From PALSA-693 sp963781155 (GTDB taxonomy: Bacteria; Actinomycetota; Acidimicrobiia; Acidimicrobiales; Palsa-688): a stretch of 64,000 nucleotides of DNA. Both the position numbers and the translations under genes were made by a program. The stretch spans positions 744,001 to 808,000 of the forward strand of contig CAWAEC010000011.1 in NCBI GenBank assembly GCA_963781155.1, written 5' to 3'. Under the pieces are notes generated by a model, which worked only from the letters and a program-made list of their open reading frames with translations, did no database searches and had not been told where the DNA came from. Below are positions 25,321 through 32,926 of the stretch, one piece after another; position 1 is the stretch's first letter; each line of letters starts with the position of its first letter.

Positions 25321-27465
25321 TCAGCCCGTTCCCGTTCCGGGCCGGGGCCGGCCCGCGGCGGTGGTCGACGTGGGCGTGGCCGGCAGGGCCGGCGCCGACG
25401 GCGTCGGATTCGGGCTCCCACCCCCGCCGGACGACCCTCCCGAGGTGGTCCTGGTGGCGACCGCCGGGCTGGACAGGCCGGGCAGCGGCGTCCCGGCGAC
25501 CTCCCCCGCACCAGTGGCGGATGCGCTGGTCGCGAGAGGAACGCCAGGAGCGGGGGGCTGCTTGGGGAGCGGAGGGATGTCGAAGGCGTGCAAGGCGTCG
25601 CGTGCGATGATCGCGAACGTAGGAGCCGATGCCGCGGCACCATAGTCGGGCGTGTCGTCGATCACGACCATGCCGGTGATCTGCGGGTCTTCGGCGGGGA
25701 CGAAACCCGCAAAGCTGGCCACGTAGTGGCCGGCCTCGTATCCTCCTGTCGGCGAGGGCACCAGGGCGGTCCCGGTCTTGCCGGCCACGGTGTAGGGATC
25801 GAGGTTGGCCGCCGTCCCCGTCCCGACCTGCACGACCTGCTCGAGCATGGTGGTCATTTCCTGGGCGACGGTCGTCGACACCACTCGATGGGGGCTGGCT
25901 GAGGGCACCAGGTGCTCCCGGCCGTCCGCGTCAATGGTGCCGTCGACCAGCTTGGGCGGGACGTAGACGCCGCCGTCCGCGATGGCGTTGTAGGCCGCGA
26001 TCATCTGGATGGCCGTGACCGCGATGCCCTGGCCGATGGGCACGTCGGCGATCGAGGTTCCGGACCAGTAGGTCGGCAGCAGCCCGGCCGACTCGCCCGG
26101 GAAGTTGATATCGGTCACCGACCCCAGCCCGTACGCGTGGATGTACTTCAGCAGGTTGTTGCGGCCCAACCGCTGCGCGATCTGGATGGTGCCGATATTG
26201 GACGAGTTGGCCAGGATATCGGTGACCGTCCAGTGCTCTGTTCCGTGGTCCTCGGCGTCGTGGAAGGTGGTGCCGGCGACCTGGTAGCTGTCCGGAATCG
26301 TGAACACGTCTGCGGGCTGGATGACCCCGCTCTGAAGGGCAGCGGAGATGGTGATGAGCTTGTTGACCGAACCCGGCTCGTAGACGTGGGTGAAGGTGGT
26401 CGCCGAGGACGATTCGACCGGGGCGGCGGCGGGCGGCGTGCCGGAAGAGCCATTTGCCGTGCTGCCCTGGGGCTGGGTACCGGGCAGGTTGACGGGCACG
26501 GCGGGTGGTTCGGTGTTGCCCGGGCCGGGGACGCTGAGCTCGGCGTCGGCGAGGATCTCGCCGGTCTTGGAGTTCATCAGGAGAGCAATGCCGTCTTTCG
26601 CCTTGGCGGCCACGATGGCCTGCGCCAGGGCCTGCTCGGCGTCGTACTGCAACGGCTCGTCAATGCTGAGGACCAGGTCCTGGCCTGCAACCGGTGCCTT
26701 GTAGACCTGGCGGCCGCCGGGTATCTCGCGCCCGTCAGGATCGGTTTGCGTGACGGACTCGCCCGACCGCCCGCGCAGGATGGCGTTGTACTGATACTCC
26801 AGGCCGCCCAGTCCACCCCCGTCGGTCCCCACCGCGCCGAGGAGGGGTTGTGCCAGCTGGCCGGCCGGGTAGAACGTCTTGGGCTCCTTGAGGCTGTAGA
26901 TGCCAGCCAGGTTGAGCTTCGCCACCGCGGCGGCCGCGGCGTCGTTCACGGTCCGAGCCAGGTAGACAAAGCCCGTGTTCCGGCTCATCAGGCTCTGCAG
27001 CGTCGCCGCTGGCATCGCCAGCACCGGTGCGAGCTCGGCCGCCTCTGCTGCCGGGTCGCTGACCTGGTGGGGATCGGCGTAGATCGTTGTCTGCGGGATC
27101 GACACGGCCAACTCGTCGCCGTCGCGGTCGAGGATGCTGCCCCGCTCCGCTGGCAACGTGACCCCCTGCTCCCATTCCGAGCCGCCAGCAGCCAGGTACT
27201 GGGCGGAGTCGATGCCCTGAATCATCACCAGCTTGATGCCAATTGCCGTGAACGCGACGCTGATGATGAGCAGCAGCACCAGGGACCGGAGGCGCCCGGA
27301 CGGGCTCAGGCCGCGCCTCCGTAACCGCCGTCGCAGCGGTGCGGTGCTTCCTGTTCGGGTCGGCTGCGTTGCGTCCGCGCGCCCCGCCGGTCCGACCGGG
27401 CGCCGCTGGCCCGGGGTGCCCGAGCCGGCCGGGGGACGGCCCCGTCGGGGGGGCCGTCCGTTCAC
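25321..27465 (-). CDS. ftsI: Division transpeptidase FtsI (class B penicillin-binding protein)
   Basis: About 714 residues: a basic cytoplasmic tail of some 60 residues, one membrane helix (LRSLVLLLIISVAFTAIGIK), the PBP dimerisation domain (ERGSILDRDGDELAV) and the transpeptidase domain. The three active-site motifs are present: EPGSVNKL (Ser-x-x-Lys, near 365), ANSSNIGT (SxN, near 425) and AGKTGTAL (KTG, near 561). Between dimerisation and catalytic domains is a Pro/Gly/Ser-rich insert (about 335-355), and the last 70 residues are low complexity. The GTG start overlaps the previous gene in a GTGA. No PASTA domains are seen. Confidence 0.94.
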   Translation of the reverse strand: MNGRPPRRGRPPAGSGTPGQRRPVGPAGRADATQPTRTGSTAPLRRRLRRRGLSPSGRLRSLVLLLIISVAFTAIGIKLVMIQGIDSAQYLAAGGSEWEQGVTLPAERGSILDRDGDELAVSIPQTTIYADPHQVSDPAAEAAELAPVLAMPAATLQSLMSRNTGFVYLARTVNDAAAAAVAKLNLAGIYSLKEPKTFYPAGQLAQPLLGAVGTDGGGLGGLEYQYNAILRGRSGESVTQTDPDGREIPGGRQVYKAPVAGQDLVLSIDEPLQYDAEQALAQAIVAAKAKDGIALLMNSKTGEILADAELSVPGPGNTEPPAVPVNLPGTQPQGSTANGSSGTPPAAAPVESSSATTFTHVYEPGSVNKLITISAALQSGVIQPADVFTIPDSYQVAGTTFHDAEDHGTEHWTVTDILANSSNIGTIQIAQRLGRNNLLKYIHAYGLGSVTDINFPGESAGLLPTYWSGTSIADVPIGQGIAVTAIQMIAAYNAIADGGVYVPPKLVDGTIDADGREHLVPSASPHRVVSTTVAQEMTTMLEQVVQVGTGTAANLDPYTVAGKTGTALVPSPTGGYEAGHYVASFAGFVPAEDPQITGMVVIDDTPDYGAAASAPTFAIIARDALHAFDIPPLPKQPPAPGVPLATSASATGAGEVAGTPLPGLSSPAVATRTTSGGSSGGGGSPNPTPSAPALPATPTSTTAAGRPRPGTGTG

Positions 27466-28337
27466 GGGCTGCCTGCCAGCTGCGACTTGATCTCGGGCCA
27501 GTTGGCGTCGCCCGCAGGAGCTCCGACGATCGCTCCGCGGGGTGCGGCGGCGGTGGCGGGGGGCGTCCCTCCGATCGTGACCGTCGGGGTCAGGTAGGTG
27601 ACCGTGCCCGGCTGGACCATGCCAAGCTGGCCTTCGGCGGTCGAGATGATGTGCTGGGGTGAGGCCAGCTGTGCGACCTGGAGACGAAGCTTCTGATAAC
27701 TGGCCTGCTCGGTCTGGACCTTGGTGGTCAGACGATCCAGGGCGAACTGCCGTTGAGCGAGCACCACGTGCAGGTACACAAGGCCGAACGCCACGGCCAG
27801 CACCAGGCCGGCGCCGACCAGGGCCAGGATCCGGGCGCGCCGACGTCGGCGTGCCCTCGACCGCGCCGGGGTTGGCACCAGACGCAGGTGGCGCCGGTCG
27901 GGGCGGTCAACAGGCTCGGCCTCCGGCCGGCGCAGCGAGGGCGGGGCAACGCCGAGCGCCCGGGCCGCGGCTGCGGCGCGAGCCGGAGATGGCCGTGAGC
28001 CGGCCGGGATGAGCGAACCTGGACGGCGCCGGCCGGGGAGGCCCTGCGTGCTGGCGTCGCCCGGGCGTGATCCCGGTGCGGCGGCGGGGGAGCCCGGATT
28101 GGTGACCTGAGCGGCTGCTGCGGTCGCGGCTGATCCACGGGCGCCCAAGGCCCGGCCGGCGGGGTGGGCCCCGACCCCCCGGGGAGCGGCGGCCCGGCGG
28201 GTCACCGGATGGGTGCCCGTCGTGGGCTCCGGAACCGTACCCGCCCGCACTCGCGGGCGAGCTGTCCCACTGGCTGCAGCGCCGTCACGGTCGCGCGCCG
28301 GGTGCCGGGGGCGCGAGCCGGTCCCGGGTGGGGTCAC
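27462..28337 (-). CDS. FtsL-like single-pass division protein with long disordered N-terminus
   Basis: Protein of 291 residues in the ftsL position between rsmH and ftsI. The first 160 residues are disordered (Ala, Pro, Gly, Arg). A basic stop RSRARRRRRARI then leads into one membrane helix (LALVGAGLVLAVAFGLVYLHVV) and a short coiled coil (LDRLTTKVQTEQASYQKLRL), ending with the FtsL/DivIC-like AEGQLGMVQPGTVTYL. FtsL proteins form a complex with DivIC/FtsB and FtsQ and activate FtsW-FtsI. Both ends overlap neighbours by GTGA. The assignment rests on topology, position and the short C-terminal motif, since sequence similarity in this family is low. Confidence 0.75.
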   Translation of the reverse strand: MTPPGTGSRPRHPARDRDGAAASGTARPRVRAGTVPEPTTGTHPVTRRAAAPRGVGAHPAGRALGARGSAATAAAAQVTNPGSPAAAPGSRPGDASTQGLPGRRRPGSLIPAGSRPSPARAAAAARALGVAPPSLRRPEAEPVDRPDRRHLRLVPTPARSRARRRRRARILALVGAGLVLAVAFGLVYLHVVLAQRQFALDRLTTKVQTEQASYQKLRLQVAQLASPQHIISTAEGQLGMVQPGTVTYLTPTVTIGGTPPATAAAPRGAIVGAPAGDANWPEIKSQLAGSP

Positions 28338-29359
28338 GACCGGGCGTTCCGTGGTCCGGCGTCCGGATCAGTCCGGTCGTGAGTGCCGGGGGAGTCAGAG
28401 CCCGGCTCCCCAAGGCGTTCCGCCAGACGCAATCGGGCGCTCTCGGCCCGGCGGTTGGCGGCGACCTCCTCGGGGCTCGGGCGCAGGGGCCGCCGCGTCA
28501 CCAGGCGAGCAGTGGGCAACGCCCCGCAGACGCAGGGCAAGCCGGGCGGGCACACGCATCCCCCGGTGGCTGCCAGGCGGAACCGGTCCTTGACGATGCG
28601 GTCCTCCCCCGAGTGGTAGGAGATGACGGCGCAACGCCCTCCCGGAGCCAACACGGCCAGGGCCGAGTCCAGGGCCCCGGGCAGGATCTCCAGTTCGTCA
28701 TTGACCGCAACGCGCACCGCCTGGAAGACCCGGCGGGCGGGATGACCGCCGGTCCGGCGCGCCGCCGTGGGTATGGCCTGGCGGACCACCTCGGCCAGGC
28801 GACCCGTCGTCTCGATGGGCCGGGCGGCCACCACTGCCCTGGCGATGCGAGACGCGAAGCGGCTCTCACCGTGCTCCCGGAACAGTCTGGTCAGCTCCGC
28901 CTGGCTCCACTGGTTGATGACGTCGCGGGCCGAGGTGGGCTGGTCCGGGTCCATGCGCATGTCCAGCGGCCCGTCGTGCCGATAACTGAAACCGCGCTCC
29001 GGCCAGTCGAGTTGCGGTGAACTGACCCCGAGATCGAACAGCGCTGCCGAGATGCGGGCCGCGTCCATGGCTTCGAGTACCTCGGCCAGCCGGTCGAACC
29101 GGCTCCGCTCGATACGGACCCGTGGACCGTAGGGAGCGAGAGCGGCGGCAGCCGCCTGCAGCGCCGCCGGGTCCTGGTCGAGACCGATCAACGACAGGTG
29201 GGGGGCGGCCTCGAGCAGGGCCCGGGCGTGCCCTCCACCGCCCAGGGTGGCGTCGAGCAGTACTCCCGGAGGGCAGGGCGCCAGCGAGGCCACCACTTCG
29301 TCGACCATCACGGGGCGGTGCGCGAAACCGTCGGCTCGCTGGCCGCCCGTCTCGCTCAT
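28334..29359 (-). CDS. rsmH: 16S rRNA (cytosine1402-N4)-methyltransferase
   Basis: RsmH (MraW), about 341 residues. It starts HRPVMVDEVVASL, with the SAM loop LLDATLGGGGHARALLE, then GLDQDPAAL, DLGVSSPQLDWPERGFSY, DGPLDMRMDP and, near the end, AVISYHSGEDRIVK with the motif typical of the family. It methylates C1402 in the decoding centre of 16S RNA. The ATG at 29359 is preceded by GGAGGT at ideal distance. The gene follows mraZ after a 167-base gap that contains no other coding sequence that I can support. Confidence 0.95.
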   Translation of the reverse strand: MSETGGQRADGFAHRPVMVDEVVASLAPCPPGVLLDATLGGGGHARALLEAAPHLSLIGLDQDPAALQAAAAALAPYGPRVRIERSRFDRLAEVLEAMDAARISAALFDLGVSSPQLDWPERGFSYRHDGPLDMRMDPDQPTSARDVINQWSQAELTRLFREHGESRFASRIARAVVAARPIETTGRLAEVVRQAIPTAARRTGGHPARRVFQAVRVAVNDELEILPGALDSALAVLAPGGRCAVISYHSGEDRIVKDRFRLAATGGCVCPPGLPCVCGALPTARLVTRRPLRPSPEEVAANRRAESARLRLAERLGEPGSDSPGTHDRTDPDAGPRNARS

Positions 29360-29526
29360 GGCCCCGTACCTCCGGAACCGGCCAATCCGCAGCCCCTCGA
29401 CCAGCGTGGCGTCGGGATTTCTCCCCGATCGAACCGAGTGGAAGCGGGCGGAGAAGGGGACTTCCACCCTGCCAGTCGAAGGGCTGCGCATGGGCCGGCG
29501 GGCCGGTTGGTGTCGCAAATCAGGGG

Positions 29527-29991
29527 TTACGCTCCTTGCTCGGCCATCGCCGAGGAAGCTGAAGCAGGCGGGAACGGAGGCACGGTCGGGTCGATGAGCT
29601 CGGCGTCGCCAGGAACGCCCCGCCGGTCCCACTCCTCCGGATTCCACAGCTCGATGTGCGTGATCGCCCCGTGGATCAGCACCGCGCTCTCCAGGCCGGC
29701 GTACTCCCGCAGATAACCCGGGATCGCCACTCGGCCCTGACGGTCGAGTTCGACATCGGTGGATCCTGACGCCCACGCCCGCACCATGGCCCGGTCCTGG
29801 GAACTGCGGTCGAAGATGGCCTCCATCTGATCGAGCTTGCGCTCGAACGCGTCCGGGGTCCACAGCGCCAGACAGCGCTCGTAGTTCTTGGACAGGTAGG
29901 CGAGGGTGTCGAAGCTGGCTCGATAACGCGCCGGGAGGATGATCCTCCCCTTCACGTCCAGGGAGTGCTCGTGCCTCCCGACGAACCGCAT
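29527..29991 (-). CDS. mraZ: Transcriptional regulator MraZ
   Basis: Protein of about 154 residues with two SpoVT/AbrB-like half-domains, each with the DxKGR signature: SLDVKGRIILPARYR at the start and ELDRQGRVAIPGYLR in the middle. MraZ forms a ring that binds direct repeats in its own promoter and controls the dcw operon; such repeats are present just upstream (30032-30061). I take ATG 29991, which gives MRFVGRHEHSLDVKGR, matching the family start; GTG 29997 is also in frame. The last 25 residues are a Pro/Ala tail. Confidence 0.94.
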   Translation of the reverse strand: MRFVGRHEHSLDVKGRIILPARYRASFDTLAYLSKNYERCLALWTPDAFERKLDQMEAIFDRSSQDRAMVRAWASGSTDVELDRQGRVAIPGYLREYAGLESAVLIHGAITHIELWNPEEWDRRGVPGDAELIDPTVPPFPPASASSAMAEQGA

Positions 29992-30031
29992 CGCCACTCT
30001 TCACTCCGCTCCGTCCTCGGTGGCGTCAGGG

Positions 30032-30061
30032 CCCCTCCCCTTTAAACCACTTCCCGCCACT
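30032..30061 (-). promoter_or_regulatory. MraZ-box-like direct repeats, three 10-bp steps
   Basis: Read on the minus strand, three blocks follow in exact 10-base register: AGTGGCGGGA (30061-30052), AGTGGTTTAA (30051-30042) and AGGGGAGGGG (30041-30032). MraZ is known to bind GTGG/TGGG-type direct repeats at about 10-base spacing upstream of mraZ. They lie at and just after the -10 box, where binding would block transcription. Confidence 0.65.
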
Positions 30062-30087
30062 ATATTGCCCTTTCCCTCCACCGTCAA
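30059..30087 (-). promoter_or_regulatory. Probable main promoter of the mraZ/dcw cluster
   Basis: On the minus strand a -35 hexamer TTGACG (30087-30082), a 17-base spacer and a -10 hexamer TATAGT (30064-30059) make a near-consensus housekeeping promoter. The mraZ start is about 70 bases downstream, and the MraZ-box repeats begin at the -10. Confidence 0.7.
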
Positions 30088-30983
30088 CCACCTGAGCCAC
30101 AATCCGAAGGCCTGAGCCCCAATCCGAAGATTCGTGCAACCCGGCGGCCGTCACCACCGCCCGTCCTCGCCGCCGCGCTCGGGGCGCGGCAGGGCCAGCG
30201 GCGGAGAAAGGGATCCCATGCGCCGGCGCCGGCACCCGCGGCGGAGTTGGCCGGGCGGCGGCAGACGGTCAGGCGTCGCCGGGGGGTAGCGCCGCGACCA
30301 TGGCGTCGGTCAACGCACGCGGCATACTGCGGGCCGATGCCAGTGGCGGCCTCTCGCAATTCCGCGCCGGCCCGGGATCGCTCGCGGTCGTCGAGCGACA
30401 GCAGGAGCAGCAGCGCGTCAGGGTCCCAGCTCAGAAGGGCCGCGGTCTGGAAAAGCGCGGCCCGTCGGGTGCGCCGCTGCGATATCCCGACCACCTTCTT
30501 CCCCGAGACCGACACCTCACCCGGTGCCAGCCCGGCAAAGCAGACGCGCTTCGACCAGGCGGTCTGCCGCATGCCGTCCCGCCACACCGTCGCCGGTCCG
30601 CCGCCGGCTCCAATCCCCTCGAGCGCGGCAGCCCAGGTGTCCCCCACCCACCATGCCGCTCGCTGCACGTCGGCCTCCCAGAGCGGGTCACCGGCCGGGA
30701 TGAGCAGGTCGATCCAGATCACGGCCCGGGGGTCCACCAGCACCGCCCCGCCACCGCTGCGCCGCCGGACCACCTCGACCCCAGCTGCGGCGGCCGCGTC
30801 CAGGTCGACATCCGATTCCGGTTGGCTGCTGCCCAGAATCACTGCCGGGCGGTCGACCTGCAGAATGCGCGCCAGGCGAACCGGCCGTTCTGCACCGCCG
30901 GTCCCGGCCACCGAGCCCTGATGCAACAAGGCGGCCGGGCCGCGCTGGCGTTCCACGCGCCAACGCCCGGAAGCCGGGGTCAA
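30084..30983 (-). CDS. Lipoate-protein ligase A family protein, C-terminus apparently frameshifted
   Basis: The frame begins with TTG 30983, overlapping the HNH gene stop as TTGA. The first 215 residues look like the BPL/LplA catalytic fold: GRWRVERQRGPAALLHQ, RPAVILGSSQPESDV, VEVVRRRSGGGAVLV and the lysine motif KVVGISQRRTRRAALFQ, ending near ELREAATGIGP. After that the frame becomes Arg/Gly-rich and runs into the mraZ promoter. Another frame gives SMPRALTDAMVAALPPGDA and stops at 30269, a natural C-terminus of about 238 residues; one extra base near 30330 would explain this. Such enzymes attach lipoate or octanoate to E2 and H proteins. The substrate cannot be told from sequence. Confidence 0.72.
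   Translation of the reverse strand: MTPASGRWRVERQRGPAALLHQGSVAGTGGAERPVRLARILQVDRPAVILGSSQPESDVDLDAAAAAGVEVVRRRSGGGAVLVDPRAVIWIDLLIPAGDPLWEADVQRAAWWVGDTWAAALEGIGAGGGPATVWRDGMRQTAWSKRVCFAGLAPGEVSVSGKKVVGISQRRTRRAALFQTAALLSWDPDALLLLLSLDDRERSRAGAELREAATGIGPQYAACVDRRHGRGATPRRRLTVCRRPANSAAGAGAGAWDPFLRRWPCRAPSAAARTGGGDGRRVARIFGLGLRPSDCGSGG
30091..30130. repeat. Two tandem 20-bp repeats upstream of the dcw promoter
   Basis: The unit CCTGAGCCACAATCCGAAGG (30091-30110) is repeated at 30111-30130 with two changes (one C for A, one A for G). It lies directly upstream of the mraZ -35 box and suggests an activator or repressor site, or a small local duplication. It falls in the part of the ligase frame that is probably not translated. 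Confidence 0.8.
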
Positions 30984-31492
30984 GCCGACAGCGACGCCGA
31001 CGCCGATCCCAGGTAGGGCTCCCAGTCCGATCGCACGGCGCCAGTGGCAGCCAGGATCCAGGTTCGCTCCCGCGGGGCCATCGGCCGGCGACGTAACCGC
31101 ATACCGCTGTCCTCGAGCAGCCGGTCGCGTTTGCGGGTATTGCAGGGCCGGCACGACGCCACCACGTTGTCCCAGGCGTGCAAACCACCTTTGCTGCGGG
31201 GGATGACGTGGTCGATGTTCTCGGCTGACGCCCCGCAGTACTGACAACGGTGCCCGTCGCGGGCGAACACGGCCCTTCGGTTGAGCGACACCCGGGCTTG
31301 ATACGGGACCTTGACGTAATAACACAGACGCACGACCGACGGCTCCGCCAGCGCCAGCCGCTCGGCACGGAACAACTGATCGGTGGCATGCAGCAGCTCG
31401 GCCTTATCGGCCAGGATGAGCATCAGGGCTCGGCGACTCGGAACGACACAGAGCGGCTCGTAGGTGGCGTTGAGTACGAGCGCCTGGGACAT
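30980..31492 (-). CDS. HNH endonuclease family protein
   Basis: Protein of 170 residues. The N-terminus (SQALVLNATYEPLCVVPSRRALML) and the zinc-supported HNH module (RDGHRCQYCG, then IDHVIPRSKGG, WDNVVASCRPCN) match a widespread actinobacterial family of small HNH proteins. The two CxxC pairs bind zinc; the His of DHV and the Asn of WDN form the nuclease motif. The biological role is unknown, but members are chromosomal housekeeping-type genes rather than obvious mobile nucleases. ATG 31492 was chosen; the next gene starts in the stop codon (TTGA). Confidence 0.87.
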   Translation of the reverse strand: MSQALVLNATYEPLCVVPSRRALMLILADKAELLHATDQLFRAERLALAEPSVVRLCYYVKVPYQARVSLNRRAVFARDGHRCQYCGASAENIDHVIPRSKGGLHAWDNVVASCRPCNTRKRDRLLEDSGMRLRRRPMAPRERTWILAATGAVRSDWEPYLGSASASLSA

Positions 31493-31591
31493 GGCCGCCG
31501 GGGTGACTCCTACCGGCCCGGTGGCCGCCGGAAGGCTGCGGCAGGATCCGCGCCCTCTTCTGCTGATGGTGGGCACCGCACGACCCGAACG

Positions 31592-31897
31592 TTACCGCGG
31601 CCGCGACCCCATCCGGCGACACCACTCGAGGTAAGCGATGAGGTCCGAGGGATCAAGCGTTCCATCGGTCCCGTACATGGTCTGGGCGCGAAAACGGATG
31701 TACTCGGGAGGTGGCAAAGGCGTCGGCGGCCAGTGCCGCCACCATCCGGGCGGGACCAGCCGGGCCGCGCTGCGCCACAGCCGCGGTCGAAGGGACAGCG
31801 CCAGGACGGACCGCCACAGCCCGGGCGGGGTATGTCGCCGTCCGGCCAGGCGGTGCCGTCGCCTCCCTCCCCGGCGCGGGGGCGCCGATGAAGCCAC
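31592..31897 (-). CDS. Conserved-looking hypothetical protein
   Basis: Protein of 101 residues. The N-terminus is basic (PPRRGGRRRHRLAGRRH) and the second half has an ordered look: SAARLVPPGWWRHWPPTPLP, EYIRFRAQTMYG, DPSDLIAYLEWCRRM. This Pro-Trp-rich block followed by an amphipathic helix is reminiscent of uncharacterised actinobacterial proteins, but I cannot name a family. GTG 31897 is the start, 45 bases from the divergent moxR start. A TAGCGT on this strand (31915-31910) could be its -10 box. No function is proposed. Confidence 0.62.
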   Translation of the reverse strand: MASSAPPRRGGRRRHRLAGRRHTPPGLWRSVLALSLRPRLWRSAARLVPPGWWRHWPPTPLPPPEYIRFRAQTMYGTDGTLDPSDLIAYLEWCRRMGSRPR

Positions 31898-31906
31898 GAC
31901 GAGCAG

Positions 31907-31916
31907 GGTACGCTAC
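31907..31916. promoter_or_regulatory. Symmetric -10 element between divergent genes
   Basis: GGTACGCTAC reads TACGCT on the plus strand and TAGCGT on the minus strand, both fitting TANNNT. It lies in the 45-base gap between the minus-strand hypothetical gene and moxR. The same ten bases recur at 40315-40324. Confidence 0.4.
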
Positions 31917-31942
31917 TCGGGGGACGCGCTTCTGGAGGTTCG

Positions 31943-32926
31943 ATGTCGCAACAACCGGCGGTGGGGGTACAGACCGTCGGCGCCTTTGCTGAGACATTCG
32001 AGGCGGTCATCGACAACGTGGCCCAGGTCCTCCAGGGCAAAGAGGACCCCGCCAGGCTGGCACTGGTGTGTGTAGCCGCCGAGGGCCACCTGCTGCTCGA
32101 GGATGTGCCAGGCGTGGGCAAAACCAGCCTGGCGAAGGCGCTGGCCCGCTCGTTCGATCTGCAGTGGCGTCGTATCCAGTTCACCCCGGACCTCCTGCCG
32201 TCCGACGTGACCGGCGCAAGCGTCTACGACCGTGACACGGGGTCTTTTACCTTCCGTCCGGGCGGTGTGTTCGCCAACGTGGTGCTCGGCGACGAGATCA
32301 ATCGGGCCTCTCCGAAAACACAGTCCGCGTTGCTCGAGGCCATGCAAGAGGGCCAGGTCACCGTCGACAACACGACCCACCGCCTGCCGCAGCCATTTCT
32401 GGTGATCGCCACTCAGAACCCGGTCGAGCACGAGGGCACCTATCCCCTGCCCGAGAGCCAGCTGGACCGATTTCTGCTGCGGGTCCGGATGGGCTATCCC
32501 GACCGGCACGCGGAGATGGCCATGCTCGACCGGTCGGAAACTCGCCGATCGGTGGACGACCTGCCGTCCGTGGCCGGCCCAGAGGCCATCCCGACGATGG
32601 TCGCCCTCGCCGGTCAGGTGCACGTGGCTTCCGCGCTCAAGGGCTACATCGTGGACCTGGCAACGGCGACCCGCCACCATCCCGCCCTGTCGCTCGGTAT
32701 GTCGCCGCGGGCGGCTTTGGCTCTGCAGCGAGCCGCCCGGGCCCTCGCCGCCTCGACGGCTCGCGACTACGTCGTCCCCGATGACATCAAATACCTGGCC
32801 GGTCCCGTTCTGGAGCATCGGCTCGTCCTGTCTCCCGAAGGTGTGGTAACGGGAGTGGACATCGCCGAGGTGGTGGCCGAGATTCTGCGCAGCGTGCCAG
32901 TGCCCAGCGGGCGAGCAGGGGGGTGA
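31943..32926 (+). CDS. MoxR-type AAA+ ATPase
   Basis: AAA+ protein of 327 residues. Walker A is LLEDVPGVGKTSLAKAL, Walker B is VVLGDEINRASPKTQSALLE, sensor 1 is VIATQNPVEHEGTYPLPESQ, and the DRFLLRVRMGYP arginine-finger region follows. MoxR ATPases act as chaperone-like remodelers and are nearly always encoded with a DUF58 protein and a transglutaminase-type membrane protein, exactly as here. ATG 31943 has GGAGG at good distance. The stop overlaps the DUF58 gene start (GTGA). Confidence 0.93.
   Translation: MSQQPAVGVQTVGAFAETFEAVIDNVAQVLQGKEDPARLALVCVAAEGHLLLEDVPGVGKTSLAKALARSFDLQWRRIQFTPDLLPSDVTGASVYDRDTGSFTFRPGGVFANVVLGDEINRASPKTQSALLEAMQEGQVTVDNTTHRLPQPFLVIATQNPVEHEGTYPLPESQLDRFLLRVRMGYPDRHAEMAMLDRSETRRSVDDLPSVAGPEAIPTMVALAGQVHVASALKGYIVDLATATRHHPALSLGMSPRAALALQRAARALAASTARDYVVPDDIKYLAGPVLEHRLVLSPEGVVTGVDIAEVVAEILRSVPVPSGRAGG

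Noticed and set aside
585..30000. Long minus- or plus-strand open frames opposite the cobalamin, mur and ftsI genes
   Set aside because: They are Arg/Pro/Gly-rich, show no domain features, and are the expected antisense shadows of GC-rich codon bias.
30084..30268. Real C-terminal extension of the lipoate ligase-like protein
   Set aside because: It is low-complexity, Arg-rich and overlaps the dcw promoter; another frame gives a natural end at 30269.
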